The notes below the pieces were generated by a model, which saw only the letters and a list, made by a program, of their open reading frames with translations, had not been told where the DNA came from and did no database searches. A program made the translations under genes and the position numbers. A stretch of 64,000 nucleotides of DNA from Symbiodinium natans. Its lineage: Eukaryota; Sar; Dinophyceae; Suessiales; Symbiodiniaceae. Every line of letters begins with the position of its first letter. The first letter of the stretch is position 1. This document shows positions 53,226 through 61,210 of the stretch, in pieces. The stretch spans positions 603,938 to 667,937 of the forward strand of contig CAJNDS010001335.1 in assembly GCA_905221605.1 (NCBI GenBank). The letters are read 5' to 3'.

Positions 53226-53880
53226 GAAAAAATACTCAGGACTTAGGGTTCAGGGTTCAAGGCTTTGGTTTCTGAACCCCCCCCCCCCCCCCCCCCAAGA
53301 AAAAACACTCAGGACTTAGGGTTCAGGGTTCAAGGCTTTAGTTTCTGAAGCCCTAAGCCCTGAACTTTTCTGGTCTCGGACTCTGGTTCTGACCCAGGCC
53401 CCGAAGCTTCATCGATGGGATGGTGGGAACTTTATACTTTCACTATTTGGGTTCAAGAGTGTCTCTCTGTCTCTCTGTCTGTCTGTCCCCCTGTCCCCCT
53501 GTCCCTCTGTCCCTCTGTCTCTCTGTCTCTCAGTCGGTGTCATTTTTTCTCTCTCTCTCTGTCTCTCTCTCTCTCTCTCTCTCGTCCATATGCGGCATTA
53601 AGGTGGACCCTCGACAAGAGCCACGGGAAGCAGACCACTAGCCCCGCAAGCCATCAAGGGGGGACAGACATGACGATTCCGGTCCAAAACGGATTCCATG
53701 TTACAGGAGTTTGTGGGTTCAGGGTTTAGGATTTATAGAGTGTAGGGTTTAGGGCTTGGGGTTAGGGTTTAGGTTTTATAGGGTTTAGGGTTTAGGGTTT
53801 GGGGTTTGGGGTTCGGGGTTCGGGGTTTTGGGTATGGGGTTTGGGGTTTGGGGTTTAGGATTTACAGGGTGCTCCAGGGT
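52350..53880. other. Spacer with inverted minisatellites
   Basis: CCCTAAA fragments (52,355-52,410; 52,535-52,605), then the fold-back minisatellite region 52,917-53,585 and TTTAGGG/TTTGGGG (53,710-53,865). Confidence 0.5.
52917..53585. repeat. Inverted minisatellite pair around poly-C
   Basis: Left arm GAGACAGG repeats (52,920-53,065), right arm GTCCCTCT/CTCTGTCT repeats (53,458-53,585), reverse complements of each other. Between them poly-C (53,184-53,223) and two copies of a unit of about 90 bp (C-tract, AAGAAAAAAC/TACTCAGGACTTAGGG). Confidence 0.85.
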
Positions 53881-53884
53881 TTCA

Positions 53885-53972
53885 AGATGCCGGTGCCGGG
53901 CTGCGAAGCTTCTAAGCAGCCCCTGGGGGCCTCCCGAAAGCACAGGACGGCTCGCTCGTCGTAGAGCATCTC
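53885..53972 (-). CDS. Candidate coding exon
   Basis: After CCTAAG|GAG: EMLYDERAVLCFREAPRGCL then EASQPGTGIL. 3' border undetermined. Confidence 0.5.
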
Positions 53973-54009
53973 CTTAGGCTGCGGGCTTCATGAGAGAAAA
54001 AAACCAAAC

Positions 54010-54145
54010 GAAAGTAGGACTAGCCCTAAACCCTAAACCCTAAGCCCTAAACCCTAAACCCTAAACCCTAAACCCTAAACCCTAAACCCTAAACCCTAAA
54101 CCCTAAACCCTAAACCCTAAACCCTAAACCCTGAACCCTGAACCC
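54010..54145 (-). repeat. CCCTAAA array
   Basis: About sixteen canonical units followed by four CCCTGAA. Confidence 0.9.
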
Positions 54146-54568
54146 TGAACCCTGAACCCGAAACCGCACCCAAGGGGCCCCAAGGGGTGAGCCTCCCGGG
54201 TTAAGGCGATTGAGGGGGCTGAAGGTGTCAGGAACCAGGGGCCTAAAGCCCGAGAGGCTTGAGTCTTCTCAGGCACTTGGATTCAGATACCATGACAAGG
54301 GTACCTTGCTGTTTATAAATACAACTAGCTTTTATGATACAATAGCTTAAGTTCCTTAACAAGAACAGGACTCAAGGACCCTACACGCTAAACCCTGAAA
54401 GCCGGAAACCCTCAACCCCAAACCCCCCTGGCAGCCCAGTAACCCTATCATCATAAGGGCACCCTTTTGGGGTTGGATACTTTTTAGGGAAACTTGAACC
54501 AAACAGTACCACTGGGCTACCAAAAGACCGCAAACCCTAACCCTCAACCTTAAACCCTAAACCCCCAC

Positions 54569-54633
54569 CTAGCGCGGATCCAGGCGTCATTCGTGATCGT
54601 GAGGGCCTTCAGCTTCTTGCGAACTGGAGCGTC
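54569..54633 (-). CDS. Candidate coding exon, textbook borders
   Basis: 65 nt from TTCTCAG|GAC to GCGCTAG|GTGGGGG: 21 codons plus two bases, DAPVRKKLKALTITNDAWIR then A. Pyrimidine-rich acceptor, GT donor, globular peptide. One of the best single exons in the window. Confidence 0.65.
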
Positions 54634-55343
54634 CTGAGAAGAACATCGGGGATTCGAGGTGCCCTAAACCCTAAACCCTAAACCCTAAACCCTAAACCCG
54701 AAACCCGAAACCCGAAACCCTAAACGCGAAGGCGTTTAGGATCTAGGGGAACCCTCCCGAGGTCGCTAAAGGCCAAAAACACCCTCAACCTGCAATCCCG
54801 AGACCCTCAACGCACCTTTCCCCGAGTCGGGGGTCTCTAGGATGCTGGGACTGGTGGGGTTCGGGGTTTAGGGTTTAGAGTTTAGGGTTTAGGGTTTAGG
54901 GTTTAGGGCTTAGGGTTTAGGGTTAGGGTTAGGGTTTTTGGGGTGTAGGATTCAACGAAACAGGTGGGCAAAGAGCTCGGGGTTTACCATCCTCGTGGAC
55001 AAGGCCGGATGGATTCCAGGTCTGAGGGGGTTGTTAGAATCGAGGGCCTCGGAGTCAGGCTAGCAAAGTTTTGGAAGGTTCCCGAGACCAAAACCGTGTG
55101 GTTCAAGGTTCAAGGTTCAAGGTTCAAGGTTCAGGGTTCAGGGTTCAGGGTTCAGGGTTTAGGGTTTTGGGGGTTGACTTTAAGGCTTGAGGGTTCAGGG
55201 TGAAAGCTCCAAAACTTCCCGTCGTCCAGCAACAGGAAAACCCCTGAGGTGAAATCAAACCGCTGGACCTTGTAGGGATAGGCTCCAGGGTCCAAGGTCC
55301 AGGGTCTAGCATTGAGGGCCTAAAACTAAGGGCTGGGGAGCGG

Positions 55344-55406
55344 TTACGCCTTGTCCCGGAGGGCGCTCACCAGCAGCTTCACTGCTTCTGGCGCCTCTTT
55401 CATTGG
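55344..55406 (-). CDS. Candidate 3'-terminal exon
   Basis: From CAAAAG|CC: PMKEAPEAVKLLVSALRDKA then TAA. It could be a C-terminus; alternatively splicing at CTGCTG|GTGAGC, a strong donor, would avoid the stop. Confidence 0.5.
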   Translation of the reverse strand, partial: PMKEAPEAVKLLVSALRDKA

Positions 55407-55648
55407 CTTTTGCTTCGGGGTTTTGAGTAGGGCTTTATCAGGTTGATAGGGTTTTATAGGATTTGGAGGGATACTGGGGTTTATGCAGGGCTTAGAGGGT
55501 TGAGCGTTTAGGGGTTAGATTAGGGGTTGCGGGCTTCGGGCCCATGAGAGGGGTGGAAGGTTAAGGGCGGTTTTAGGGTTTAGGGTTTAGGGTTTGGGGT
55601 TTAGGGTTTAGGGTTTAGGGTTCAGGGTTTAGGGTTTAGGGTGCAGGG

Positions 55649-55701
55649 CTTCCAGCTTGCTTTCAGCTTCATCCCTCAGCCGGAAGGAACGCGGGCGGCC
55701 T
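55649..55701 (-). CDS. Candidate coding exon, charged
   Basis: GRPRSFRLRDEAESKLE after GTGAAG|A; helical and charged. Donor not canonical. Confidence 0.4.
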
Positions 55702-56003
55702 CTTCACTAGGGTTTTGTAGGGTTTAGGGTTTAGGGTTTAGGGTTTAGGGTTTAGGGTTCAGGGTTCAGGTTCAGGGTTCAGGGTTTAGGGTTTAGGGTT
55801 TAGGGTTTAGGGTTTAGGGTTTAGGGTTCAGGATGTAGGGCTTAGGCTGCAAGATTAAGGCTGAGTTGAGGGCTTAGGGGCTCTGCTAGATGTGTCAGCG
55901 AGGATCCTCCACCCAAAGCCCTAAACCCTAAACCCTAAACCCTAAACCCTAAACCCTAAACCCTAAACCCTAAACCCTAAACCCTAAACCCTAAACCCTA
56001 AAC

Positions 56004-56079
56004 CGCCAAGCCCTTTACTTCGAAGAGACGGCGCCTCCTGCGGCTTCGCCGCCAGCAGTTCACAAATCCTCGGTTCAGG
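56004..56079 (-). CDS. Candidate coding exon, 25 codons
   Basis: 76 nt from CCGAAG|CCT to CTTGGCG|GTTTAGG: PEPRICELLAAKPQEAPSLR then SKGLG. The left neighbour is a CCCTAAA array of about 12 units. Confidence 0.55.
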
Positions 56080-56681
56080 CTTCGGCTTGGGTTTGGGGTT
56101 TAGGGTTTAGGGTTTAGGGTTTAGGGTTTAGGGTTTAGGGTTTAGAGTTTAGGGTTTTGGGATGTTTAGGGTTTGGGGTTAAGGGTTTAGGGTTTGGGGT
56201 TTATGGTTTGGGTTTGGGGTTTGGGGTTTGGGCTTTACCGTTTAGAGTCCGGAGGGAGAAATATCATTGGGTTTAGGCTTTGAGCTTTAGGGCTTGCAAC
56301 AAAAAACCCAAAAAACCCTTAACCCGAAACCCGAACCCTTAACCCGAAACCCGATAAACCCGAAACCCTAAACCCTAAAGCCGAAACCCTAAACCCTAAA
56401 CCCTTCTGTCTTGGGAACTCCTAACCTCAAGCACGCTGAGACCTGAAGGCAAGATACCTGAACCTTAGCCCTACACCCTAAACCCCAAGAACCCTAAACC
56501 CCAAGAACGCTAAACTTCCCAAGGACCCTAAACCCCAAGAACTCTAAACCCTAAGAACCCCAGCAGCCCAAGAACTGCAAACCCTAAGAACCCCCAAACC
56601 TCAAGAACTCTCAACTCTAAGCCCAAGAACCCTCCTCCGCCGCCGCCGCATCGGATCCGGAAAGCTTGCCCTTGCGGCACG

Positions 56682-56768
56682 TCAAGCTCCGCGCGAGTCG
56701 CACTGCTGTCCTTCGCCCCACGGAACCGATTTCGAGGTGTCCACCACCTCCTCGTCGCAGTTCAGGAT
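56682..56768 (-). CDS. Candidate coding exon ending in TGA
   Basis: From GTGGAAG|ATC: ILNCDEEVVDTSKSVPWGEG then QQCDSRGA and TGA, 29 codons. A second frame (EDPELRRGGGGHLEIGSVGR) is also open over the same DNA. Confidence 0.45.
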   Translation of the reverse strand: MLNCDEEVVDTSKSVPWGEGQQCDSRGA

Positions 56769-57126
56769 CTTCCACCCCACGCCTTTCGACCATTGAAGGC
56801 GTCCAGAACCCTAAGAGCGCCAAGCCCTAAGAACCCAAGAACCCTGAACCCTCAGCGAGAACTCTAAACCCTAAGAACCCCTAAACCCCCAGAACCCTAG
56901 ACCGCAAGAACCCTAAATCCTAAACCCCCCAAACCCAAGAATCCTAAACCCCAAGAACCCAAGAACCCAAGAACCCAAGAACCCAAGAACCCAAGAACCC
57001 TGAGTAAATCCTAACAACCCTAAACCCCAAGAACCCAAAACCCAAGAACAAAGAACCCTAACCATAAACCCTAAACCCTAAACCCTTAACCCTAAACCCT
57101 TAGACCCCTGAGCCCTGAAAAGCCCC

Positions 57127-57183
57127 CTACAAAAAGCGGCCGGGCAGCTCGGTGATCTGCGGGAAGTCCACCTTCCAGAGTCG
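57127..57183 (-). CDS. Candidate coding exon ending in TAG
   Basis: From TTGATAG|C: RLWKVDFPQITELPGRFL then TAG. Contains an internal CTGGAAG|GTGGAC that could act as donor. Confidence 0.45.
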   Translation of the reverse strand, partial: RLWKVDFPQITELPGRFL

Positions 57184-57189
57184 CTATCA

Positions 57190-58100
57190 AGATCAGGGCT
57201 CTTAGGGAAGTTCAGGGTTTAGGGTTTAGGGTTTAGGGTTTAGGGTTTAGGGTTTAGGGTTTGGGGTTTAGGGTTTAGGGTTTTAGGGTTTTAGGGTTTT
57301 AGGGTTTTAGGGTTTTAGGGTTTTAGGGTTTTAGGGTTTTAGGGTTTTAGGGTTTAGGGTTTAGGCAAGCTGGATCCCGAGCTCTGATCCTAGACCTACA
57401 CCCAAAACCCAAAATCCAGGAGCACAGACCCAGGAGCCATGCCTACACCCTGCACCCCAAACCCTAAACCCTAAACCCTAAACCCTAAACCGCAAGAACC
57501 CTAAACCCTCAACCCTAAACCCGAAGCCCTGAACCCTAACCTCTAAACCCTGACCCTAAAACCCTCAACCCCTCACCCCTACTGGATCGGGCCTTGGAGC
57601 CAGGCAGCAAAGCCTGACGCACCAGGCCTGCTGCCGAGCTCCTGAGATGTTTGCTTTTTTGTTTTTCTATTTGTGCTTTTCTTTTTTGTTTGGGGGGGGG
57701 GGGGGGGGGGGGGGGGGACGGGGGCGAGATTTCCAAAAACAGGGATTTGGGTTCAGGGTTTAGGGTTCAAGGCTCAGGGTTTAGGGTTTAGGGTGCAAGG
57801 TTTAAGGTTGGCACCCTAAATTCCATACCCTTTGGGATAGTACTTGGGGACCCTATTTGGGGACGGGGGACGGGGGAGGGGGGAGAGGGAGGGAGTTCAA
57901 GGGTTCGGGGTTTAAGCTTCAGGGTATGAAGCGACCTTGGGGGGGGTTAGAGGGCGCAGGGAGAAGGGAATCATGAGAACTGCGAAGGGGTTTGAATCCC
58001 TGAGCCGCAGACGTGGGTTTAGGGTTTAGGGTTTAGGGTTTAGGGTTTAGGGTTTAGGGTTTAGGGTTTAGGGTCTAGGGTCTAGGGTCTAGGGTCTAGG
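57190..58100. other. Last heptamer-rich stretch before the viral segment
   Basis: TTTAGGG and GTTTTAGG arrays (57,215-57,365), a possible minus-strand exon at about 57,600-57,645 (ELGSRPGASGFAAWLQ), poly-G at 57,690-57,717, and a final TTTAGGG/GGTCTAG array (58,017-58,100). Confidence 0.5.
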
Positions 58101-58104
58101 AGCT

Positions 58105-58415
58105 AGGGGGGGTCACGCCCCAGTTCACGGACTACCGTCCCGCCATATCACCCGATAACCATTCTTACCCAGAACCCTTCATAACCATCATACCCATAAA
58201 CCCTCATACCCATCATACCTTCAATCCTACAACCACACCGCCCAAAAGACCTTAATCATTCTCCTAACCACCATTCTTACCAATTCTCCTATCAACCCAA
58301 CCCCCACCTACCAAAACCCCAAACCCCAATCTTCCCCAAACCCCATCCAAGCGAACCTAACCCAACAATCTTACCCAAACCCCCTGTCCGCGAACCTAGG
58401 CGTGAACCTTACTTA
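58105..58415. other. G-poor junction tract at the edge of the viral segment
   Basis: After the last heptamers the sequence becomes C/A/T-rich with few G (ACCATTCTTACCC, CATACCCATAAACC and similar), then switches to AT-rich DNA. It could be the terminal repeat of the integrated element or old host spacer. No copy of it occurs elsewhere in the window. Confidence 0.5.
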
Positions 58416-58416
58416 A

Positions 58417-58441
58417 TTTTCATAATTAATTATTATGAAAA
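58417..58441. terminator. AT-rich hairpin at the 3' end of the 77-aa ORF
   Basis: Perfect 10-bp arms TTTTCATAAT and ATTATGAAAA with a 5-nt loop, immediately beyond the stop codon at 58,442. Confidence 0.5.
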
Positions 58442-58675
58442 CTAATCTTCAAAATGAACCCTGTAACTAACAATTATGTTTTCCATTCTCTCATCTAGCT
58501 CTCTCAATTTGTCTGTTTTATTCATAACTTTCATAATTTCTCTTTCTCGTTTTATTTCTTCCATCTTCTGCTTATGTATTTTGCTATTCAAGTGCCGGCT
58601 CAAAAATTTGTATTTATCAATATCCTTACCACATAACATACAACGATGTTTCACATATAAAGATACGTTTTCCAT
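58442..58675 (-). CDS. Small C2H2-type zinc-finger protein (viral segment)
   Basis: 77 residues. Near the N-terminus CMLCGKD then HLNSKIH gives C-x2-C-x12-H-x5-H, the spacing of a U1/matrin-like C2H2 finger. The rest is a charged helix (EEIKREREIMKVMNKTDKLR). Such single-finger proteins are common, poorly understood components of algal large DNA viruses and Polinton-like viruses. It is divergent from the 138-aa gene, with a shared spacer of 95 bp. Confidence 0.7.
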   Translation of the reverse strand: MENVSLYVKHRCMLCGKDIDKYKFLSRHLNSKIHKQKMEEIKREREIMKVMNKTDKLRELDERMENIIVSYRVHFED

Positions 58676-58770
58676 TACTACATTCTTTATTCAACGTTCA
58701 TTTTAAATCGCTTTCGCCCAAGACAAAAGGTCTTAAAGACAAAACGCCTTATAATATTAGTGAGAAAACA

Positions 58771-59187
58771 ATGAGTGAGACAGAGAAGACTGTTAAGAAA
58801 GTGAAATCTTTTATTAAGAATAACCCCTACCCAAAATATGAAGAAGTTATAGAAACATTAAATGATATGGCTCGCGCAGTGCCAATTGATATCTTAAAAC
58901 AAGAAGTGTTCAATATGTTAAGTGAATATGGAAGAGAAAATCACAAATGGATGAAAGAGATATATGAAAATATAATGGATGAAAAGCTAATCAAAGAAAA
59001 CGGTAAAAAGATTAACAATAGAGGGGGTAAAGTAGCAATGGTTGAAAACTATTATGTTATAGTTAATATTTTAGGTGATAAAACAGAAAAGTTAAAAATG
59101 AAACACGATGAAGTAGTAGAAATTTTATATCCTATAAAAACACAAATTAGCGAATGCTGGAATGGTATAGGTGATTGGAAACACTAG
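58771..59187 (+). CDS. Hypothetical protein, 138 aa (viral segment)
   Basis: ATG in an AAAACAATG context. Lys/Glu-rich and predicted helical, with FIKNNPYPKYEEVIETLNDM near the start and GKVAMVENYYVIVNIL later, which could be a small alpha/beta or winged-helix fold. No motif recognised. Convergent with the next gene; a hairpin fills the spacer. Confidence 0.65.
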   Translation: MSETEKTVKKVKSFIKNNPYPKYEEVIETLNDMARAVPIDILKQEVFNMLSEYGRENHKWMKEIYENIMDEKLIKENGKKINNRGGKVAMVENYYVIVNILGDKTEKLKMKHDEVVEILYPIKTQISECWNGIGDWKH

Positions 59188-59228
59188 ATTAATTAGCATT
59201 AATTATCAATATAATTAATGTTAATTAT
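59188..59228. terminator. Hairpin between convergent genes
   Basis: TTAATTAGCATTAATTAT and ATAATTAATGTTAATTAT pair over 16 of 18 positions around CAAT, starting one base after the TAG of the plus-strand gene and overlapping the stop of the minus-strand gene. Confidence 0.55.
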
Positions 59229-59463
59229 TGTCTTCTGCTATAATCCTATCCTGTGCCAGAAGTAAATGTTTCATATGATATTTACACGACCTATCTAAAC
59301 ACCTTCTACACGTTTTATTCATACGACCGTTTTTCATCTTATGCTGAAACTCTGACAAGTCCCTAAACCCTCCACATTTTTCACATTGCTTATCTATTTT
59401 ACCTTCGTCTCCTGTTATTCTAGGCTTTTCATTAAAATCAATATTAAAATCTTCTTTCTTCAT
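59221..59463 (-). CDS. Zinc-ribbon protein, 80 aa (viral segment)
   Basis: Contains CEKCGGFRDLSEFQ and CRRC, that is C-x2-C-x19-C-x2-C, the treble-clef-like ribbon (CxxC...L.eF...K....C..C) found at the N-terminus of endonuclease VII-like proteins and in many stand-alone viral proteins. No His-Me nuclease residues follow, so probably a binding domain only. 11 bp downstream of the 127-aa gene on the same strand. Confidence 0.65.
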   Translation of the reverse strand: MKKEDFNIDFNEKPRITGDEGKIDKQCEKCGGFRDLSEFQHKMKNGRMNKTCRRCLDRSCKYHMKHLLLAQDRIIAEDNN

Positions 59464-59474
59464 ATTATATTATT

Positions 59475-59858
59475 TTACAAACTTATTATCACTTTTTGCA
59501 ACTTTACTTCTTCAATATCCTTCTTTATTTCTTCAACAGATGTTTCCAGCTTATCAACTCTTTCTTCCAGTTCTTCCGGCGTAACACCTTTTGACCCCCA
59601 TCCATTATCGCATATCTCAACGCTTCCGCTTTGTAAAACACTCTCCGGCTTGAAAATTTCATCAGGTGAAGTATGTCTTCCAGAACCGAACTTAATATTT
59701 CTCCTGTCTTCAATGGTGTTAGTTGTAGTTACATTGTTTTCTGTGGTTGTTTTCGTTTCCTTATGATAAAATTGTTTCTTGCATCTACACGGAATGCAAG
59801 AGATGCCTTTTGTATCAATGCGAAATCCGTTCTTATCAGACTTACCATCATCACTCAT
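59475..59858 (-). CDS. Cys-cluster and coiled-coil protein, 127 aa (viral segment)
   Basis: CIPCRCKKQFY near residue 20 (C-x2-C-x-C), a Thr/Asn-rich middle (TTTENNVTTTNT), and a C-terminal heptad coiled coil (EELEERVDKLETSVEEIKKD). Probably oligomeric. Function unknown. Confidence 0.6.
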   Translation of the reverse strand: MSDDGKSDKNGFRIDTKGISCIPCRCKKQFYHKETKTTTENNVTTTNTIEDRRNIKFGSGRHTSPDEIFKPESVLQSGSVEICDNGWGSKGVTPEELEERVDKLETSVEEIKKDIEEVKLQKVIISL

Positions 59859-59865
59859 TATATTA

Positions 59866-59889
59866 TTAATAATTAAAAATAATTATTAA
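59866..59889. promoter_or_regulatory. Inverted repeat upstream of the 127-aa gene
   Basis: Perfect 9-bp arms TTAATAATT/AATTATTAA with a 6-nt loop, 8 bp upstream of the start codon on the minus strand. Could be promoter DNA or part of a transcript-end signal. Confidence 0.4.
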
Positions 59890-60078
59890 CAATTGCTTTA
59901 AGATTTAATGGTGTTGTTCCTGTTTCAACAAACGAATTCTGAATTCTCTTGTTATAATGTCTTACTCTGTTATCATTTGTAAGTATTTATAACAGTATAG
60001 AATATTGACAGGGGGCTCGCAACGGGTGACAATAAACACCACCAAGATTTAATAGAAATTAATTTCTAAATATTATTA
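59890..60078. other. Spacer upstream of the packaging ATPase
   Basis: 189 bp, AT-rich except for GACAGGGGGCTCGCAACGGG at 60,008-60,027. Ends with a 16-bp perfect palindrome TAGAAATTAATTTCTA (60,053-60,068) just before the ATPase start. Likely holds the divergent promoters; no known motif. Confidence 0.45.
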
Positions 60079-60873
60079 ATGAGTAATATTCCAATAGTCA
60101 AACCGATAAACGTAAAAGAGTACGAGTTCAAACAATCTAAATATGAAGTAGCTCCAAAGTTGCCGTTCTCAATGATTATAACAGGTCCATCTGGAAGTGG
60201 CAAAGGAATTCTTTTACAATCGCTTATTTTAGACATTTACAGAGACGTTTTCGCAAGAGTTTATGTCTGGTCGCCGTCTGTTTCAATTGACCCTAACTGG
60301 ACACCTGTTAAGCGATACATTGAAACAGAATTGAAGGTAGATACGGAAAAGGAAAAGGTCTTCTTTGATGAATACAAGCCCGAAGAATTGGAAGCCGTTA
60401 TATCAAGACAACATAAAATATCTGAATACCAAAAGAAGAACGGACATAAACAATTGCATTCAATATTAATAATTGTAGACGACTTCGCGGACTCAAAGGA
60501 ATTTTCAAGAAACTCACCTTTACTAAACCAGTTATACGTGAGAGGCAGACATAAAGCCTGTTGCATAATAACAGCTACTCAAAAGTTCAATTCGTTAAGT
60601 CCTATCATCCGTGTCAATAGTCGTCAGTTGTTCTTCTTCCGTTTAAGAAACTACAAAGAGATAGAGACAATGGTTGAAGAATTAAGCGCCGTCTTGATTA
60701 AGAAATCAACGGTGGCGGACGCCAAGAACCTAGCAGAAGCAAAGAAATTATTGTTAGAAGTTTATAACATAGCTACGGAAGAACCATACAGTTTCTTATT
60801 CATTAACCTTATGAAGCCAGATGTCAATGATATGTTTTATAAGCGTTTTGATGCTAAATTAGTGATTGATTAA
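60079..60873 (+). CDS. A32-like / FtsK-HerA packaging ATPase (viral segment)
   Basis: 264 residues, the usual size for this family in NCLDVs, virophages and Polinton-like viruses. Walker A is GPSGSGKG (36-43) with the invariant Lys42; the position normally Ser/Thr is Gly. Walker B is ILIIVDDFAD with Asp134-Asp135. Then RGRHKACC (155-162), the conserved RGRH of viral packaging ATPases, and IITATQ with the sensor Gln168. The family drives genome packaging into the capsid. This is the clearest marker that the segment derives from a dsDNA virus. Confidence 0.88.
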   Translation: MSNIPIVKPINVKEYEFKQSKYEVAPKLPFSMIITGPSGSGKGILLQSLILDIYRDVFARVYVWSPSVSIDPNWTPVKRYIETELKVDTEKEKVFFDEYKPEELEAVISRQHKISEYQKKNGHKQLHSILIIVDDFADSKEFSRNSPLLNQLYVRGRHKACCIITATQKFNSLSPIIRVNSRQLFFFRLRNYKEIETMVEELSAVLIKKSTVADAKNLAEAKKLLLEVYNIATEEPYSFLFINLMKPDVNDMFYKRFDAKLVID

Positions 60874-60900
60874 TAATATTATTTAAATATAATATTAATC
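60868..60900. terminator. Hairpin between convergent genes
   Basis: GATTAATAATATTAT and ATAATATTAATC pair with a 3-nt bulge, overlapping the ATPase stop codon and preceding the 3' end of the opposing 69-aa gene. Confidence 0.5.
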
Positions 60901-60901
60901 A

Positions 60902-61111
60902 TCAAAATAATGAAAAACTACACAAATTACACGGCATACATTTGCCACTGTTGCTACATTTGTTTTTGTTTTTTAGCTTTTCTATTTCATCTTCTAATTT
61001 TTGAATTTTTTCTGTTAAATCTTGGATGGTGTTAAATATAATTAAATCCCCCTTTATCTTTTGTAGTTGCTCGTCTAATTTCTTCTCAATAGTCTCATCA
61101 AGATTAGACAT
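60902..61111 (-). CDS. Coiled-coil protein with Cys tail, 69 aa (viral segment)
   Basis: Heptad-rich (KKLDEQLQKIKGDLIIFNT, LTEKIQKLEDEIEKLKNKNK) followed by CSNSGKCMPCNLC. Coil plus C-terminal cysteines is similar in layout, mirrored, to the 127-aa protein. Function unknown. Confidence 0.6.
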   Translation of the reverse strand: MSNLDETIEKKLDEQLQKIKGDLIIFNTIQDLTEKIQKLEDEIEKLKNKNKCSNSGKCMPCNLCSFSLF

Positions 61112-61122
61112 TGTAAACTTAT

Positions 61123-61155
61123 TATTTTATTTTAGAAATATTTTCTAAAATAAAA
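61123..61155. promoter_or_regulatory. Perfect 15-bp inverted repeat
   Basis: ATTTTATTTTAGAAA and TTTCTAAAATAAAAT with a 3-nt loop, 12 bp upstream of the 69-aa gene and downstream of the fibre gene. The most stable of the viral-segment hairpins. Confidence 0.5.
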
Positions 61156-61185
61156 TCATAAATCTAGAACGCCTACGACGTTGTA

Positions 61186-61210
61186 CATTAATATTCAGAA
61201 AAATATTAAT
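61186..61210. terminator. Hairpin at the fibre gene 3' end
   Basis: Perfect 9-bp arms ATTAATATT/AATATTAAT overlapping the fibre stop codon. Confidence 0.5.

Larger units (their letters stand above)
1..58100. repeat. Interspersed telomere-type heptamer repeats (TTTAGGG/CCCTAAA)
   Basis: Blocks of TTTAGGG on the plus strand alternate with CCCTAAA blocks, separated by GC-rich islands or longer spacers. TTTAGGG is the telomere unit of plants and of dinoflagellates, but the repeated switches of strand and the many single-base variants are not a telomere tract. Several islands have CCCTAAA on their left and TTTAGGG on their right, so the spacer between islands carries inverted heptamer arrays at its two ends. 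I interpret much of this as intronic. The density ends sharply near 58,100. Confidence 0.9.

Noticed and set aside
58476-58706. Plus-strand frame over the zinc-finger gene
   Set aside because: Hydrophobic Ser/Phe/Leu-rich shadow of an AT-rich minus-strand gene.
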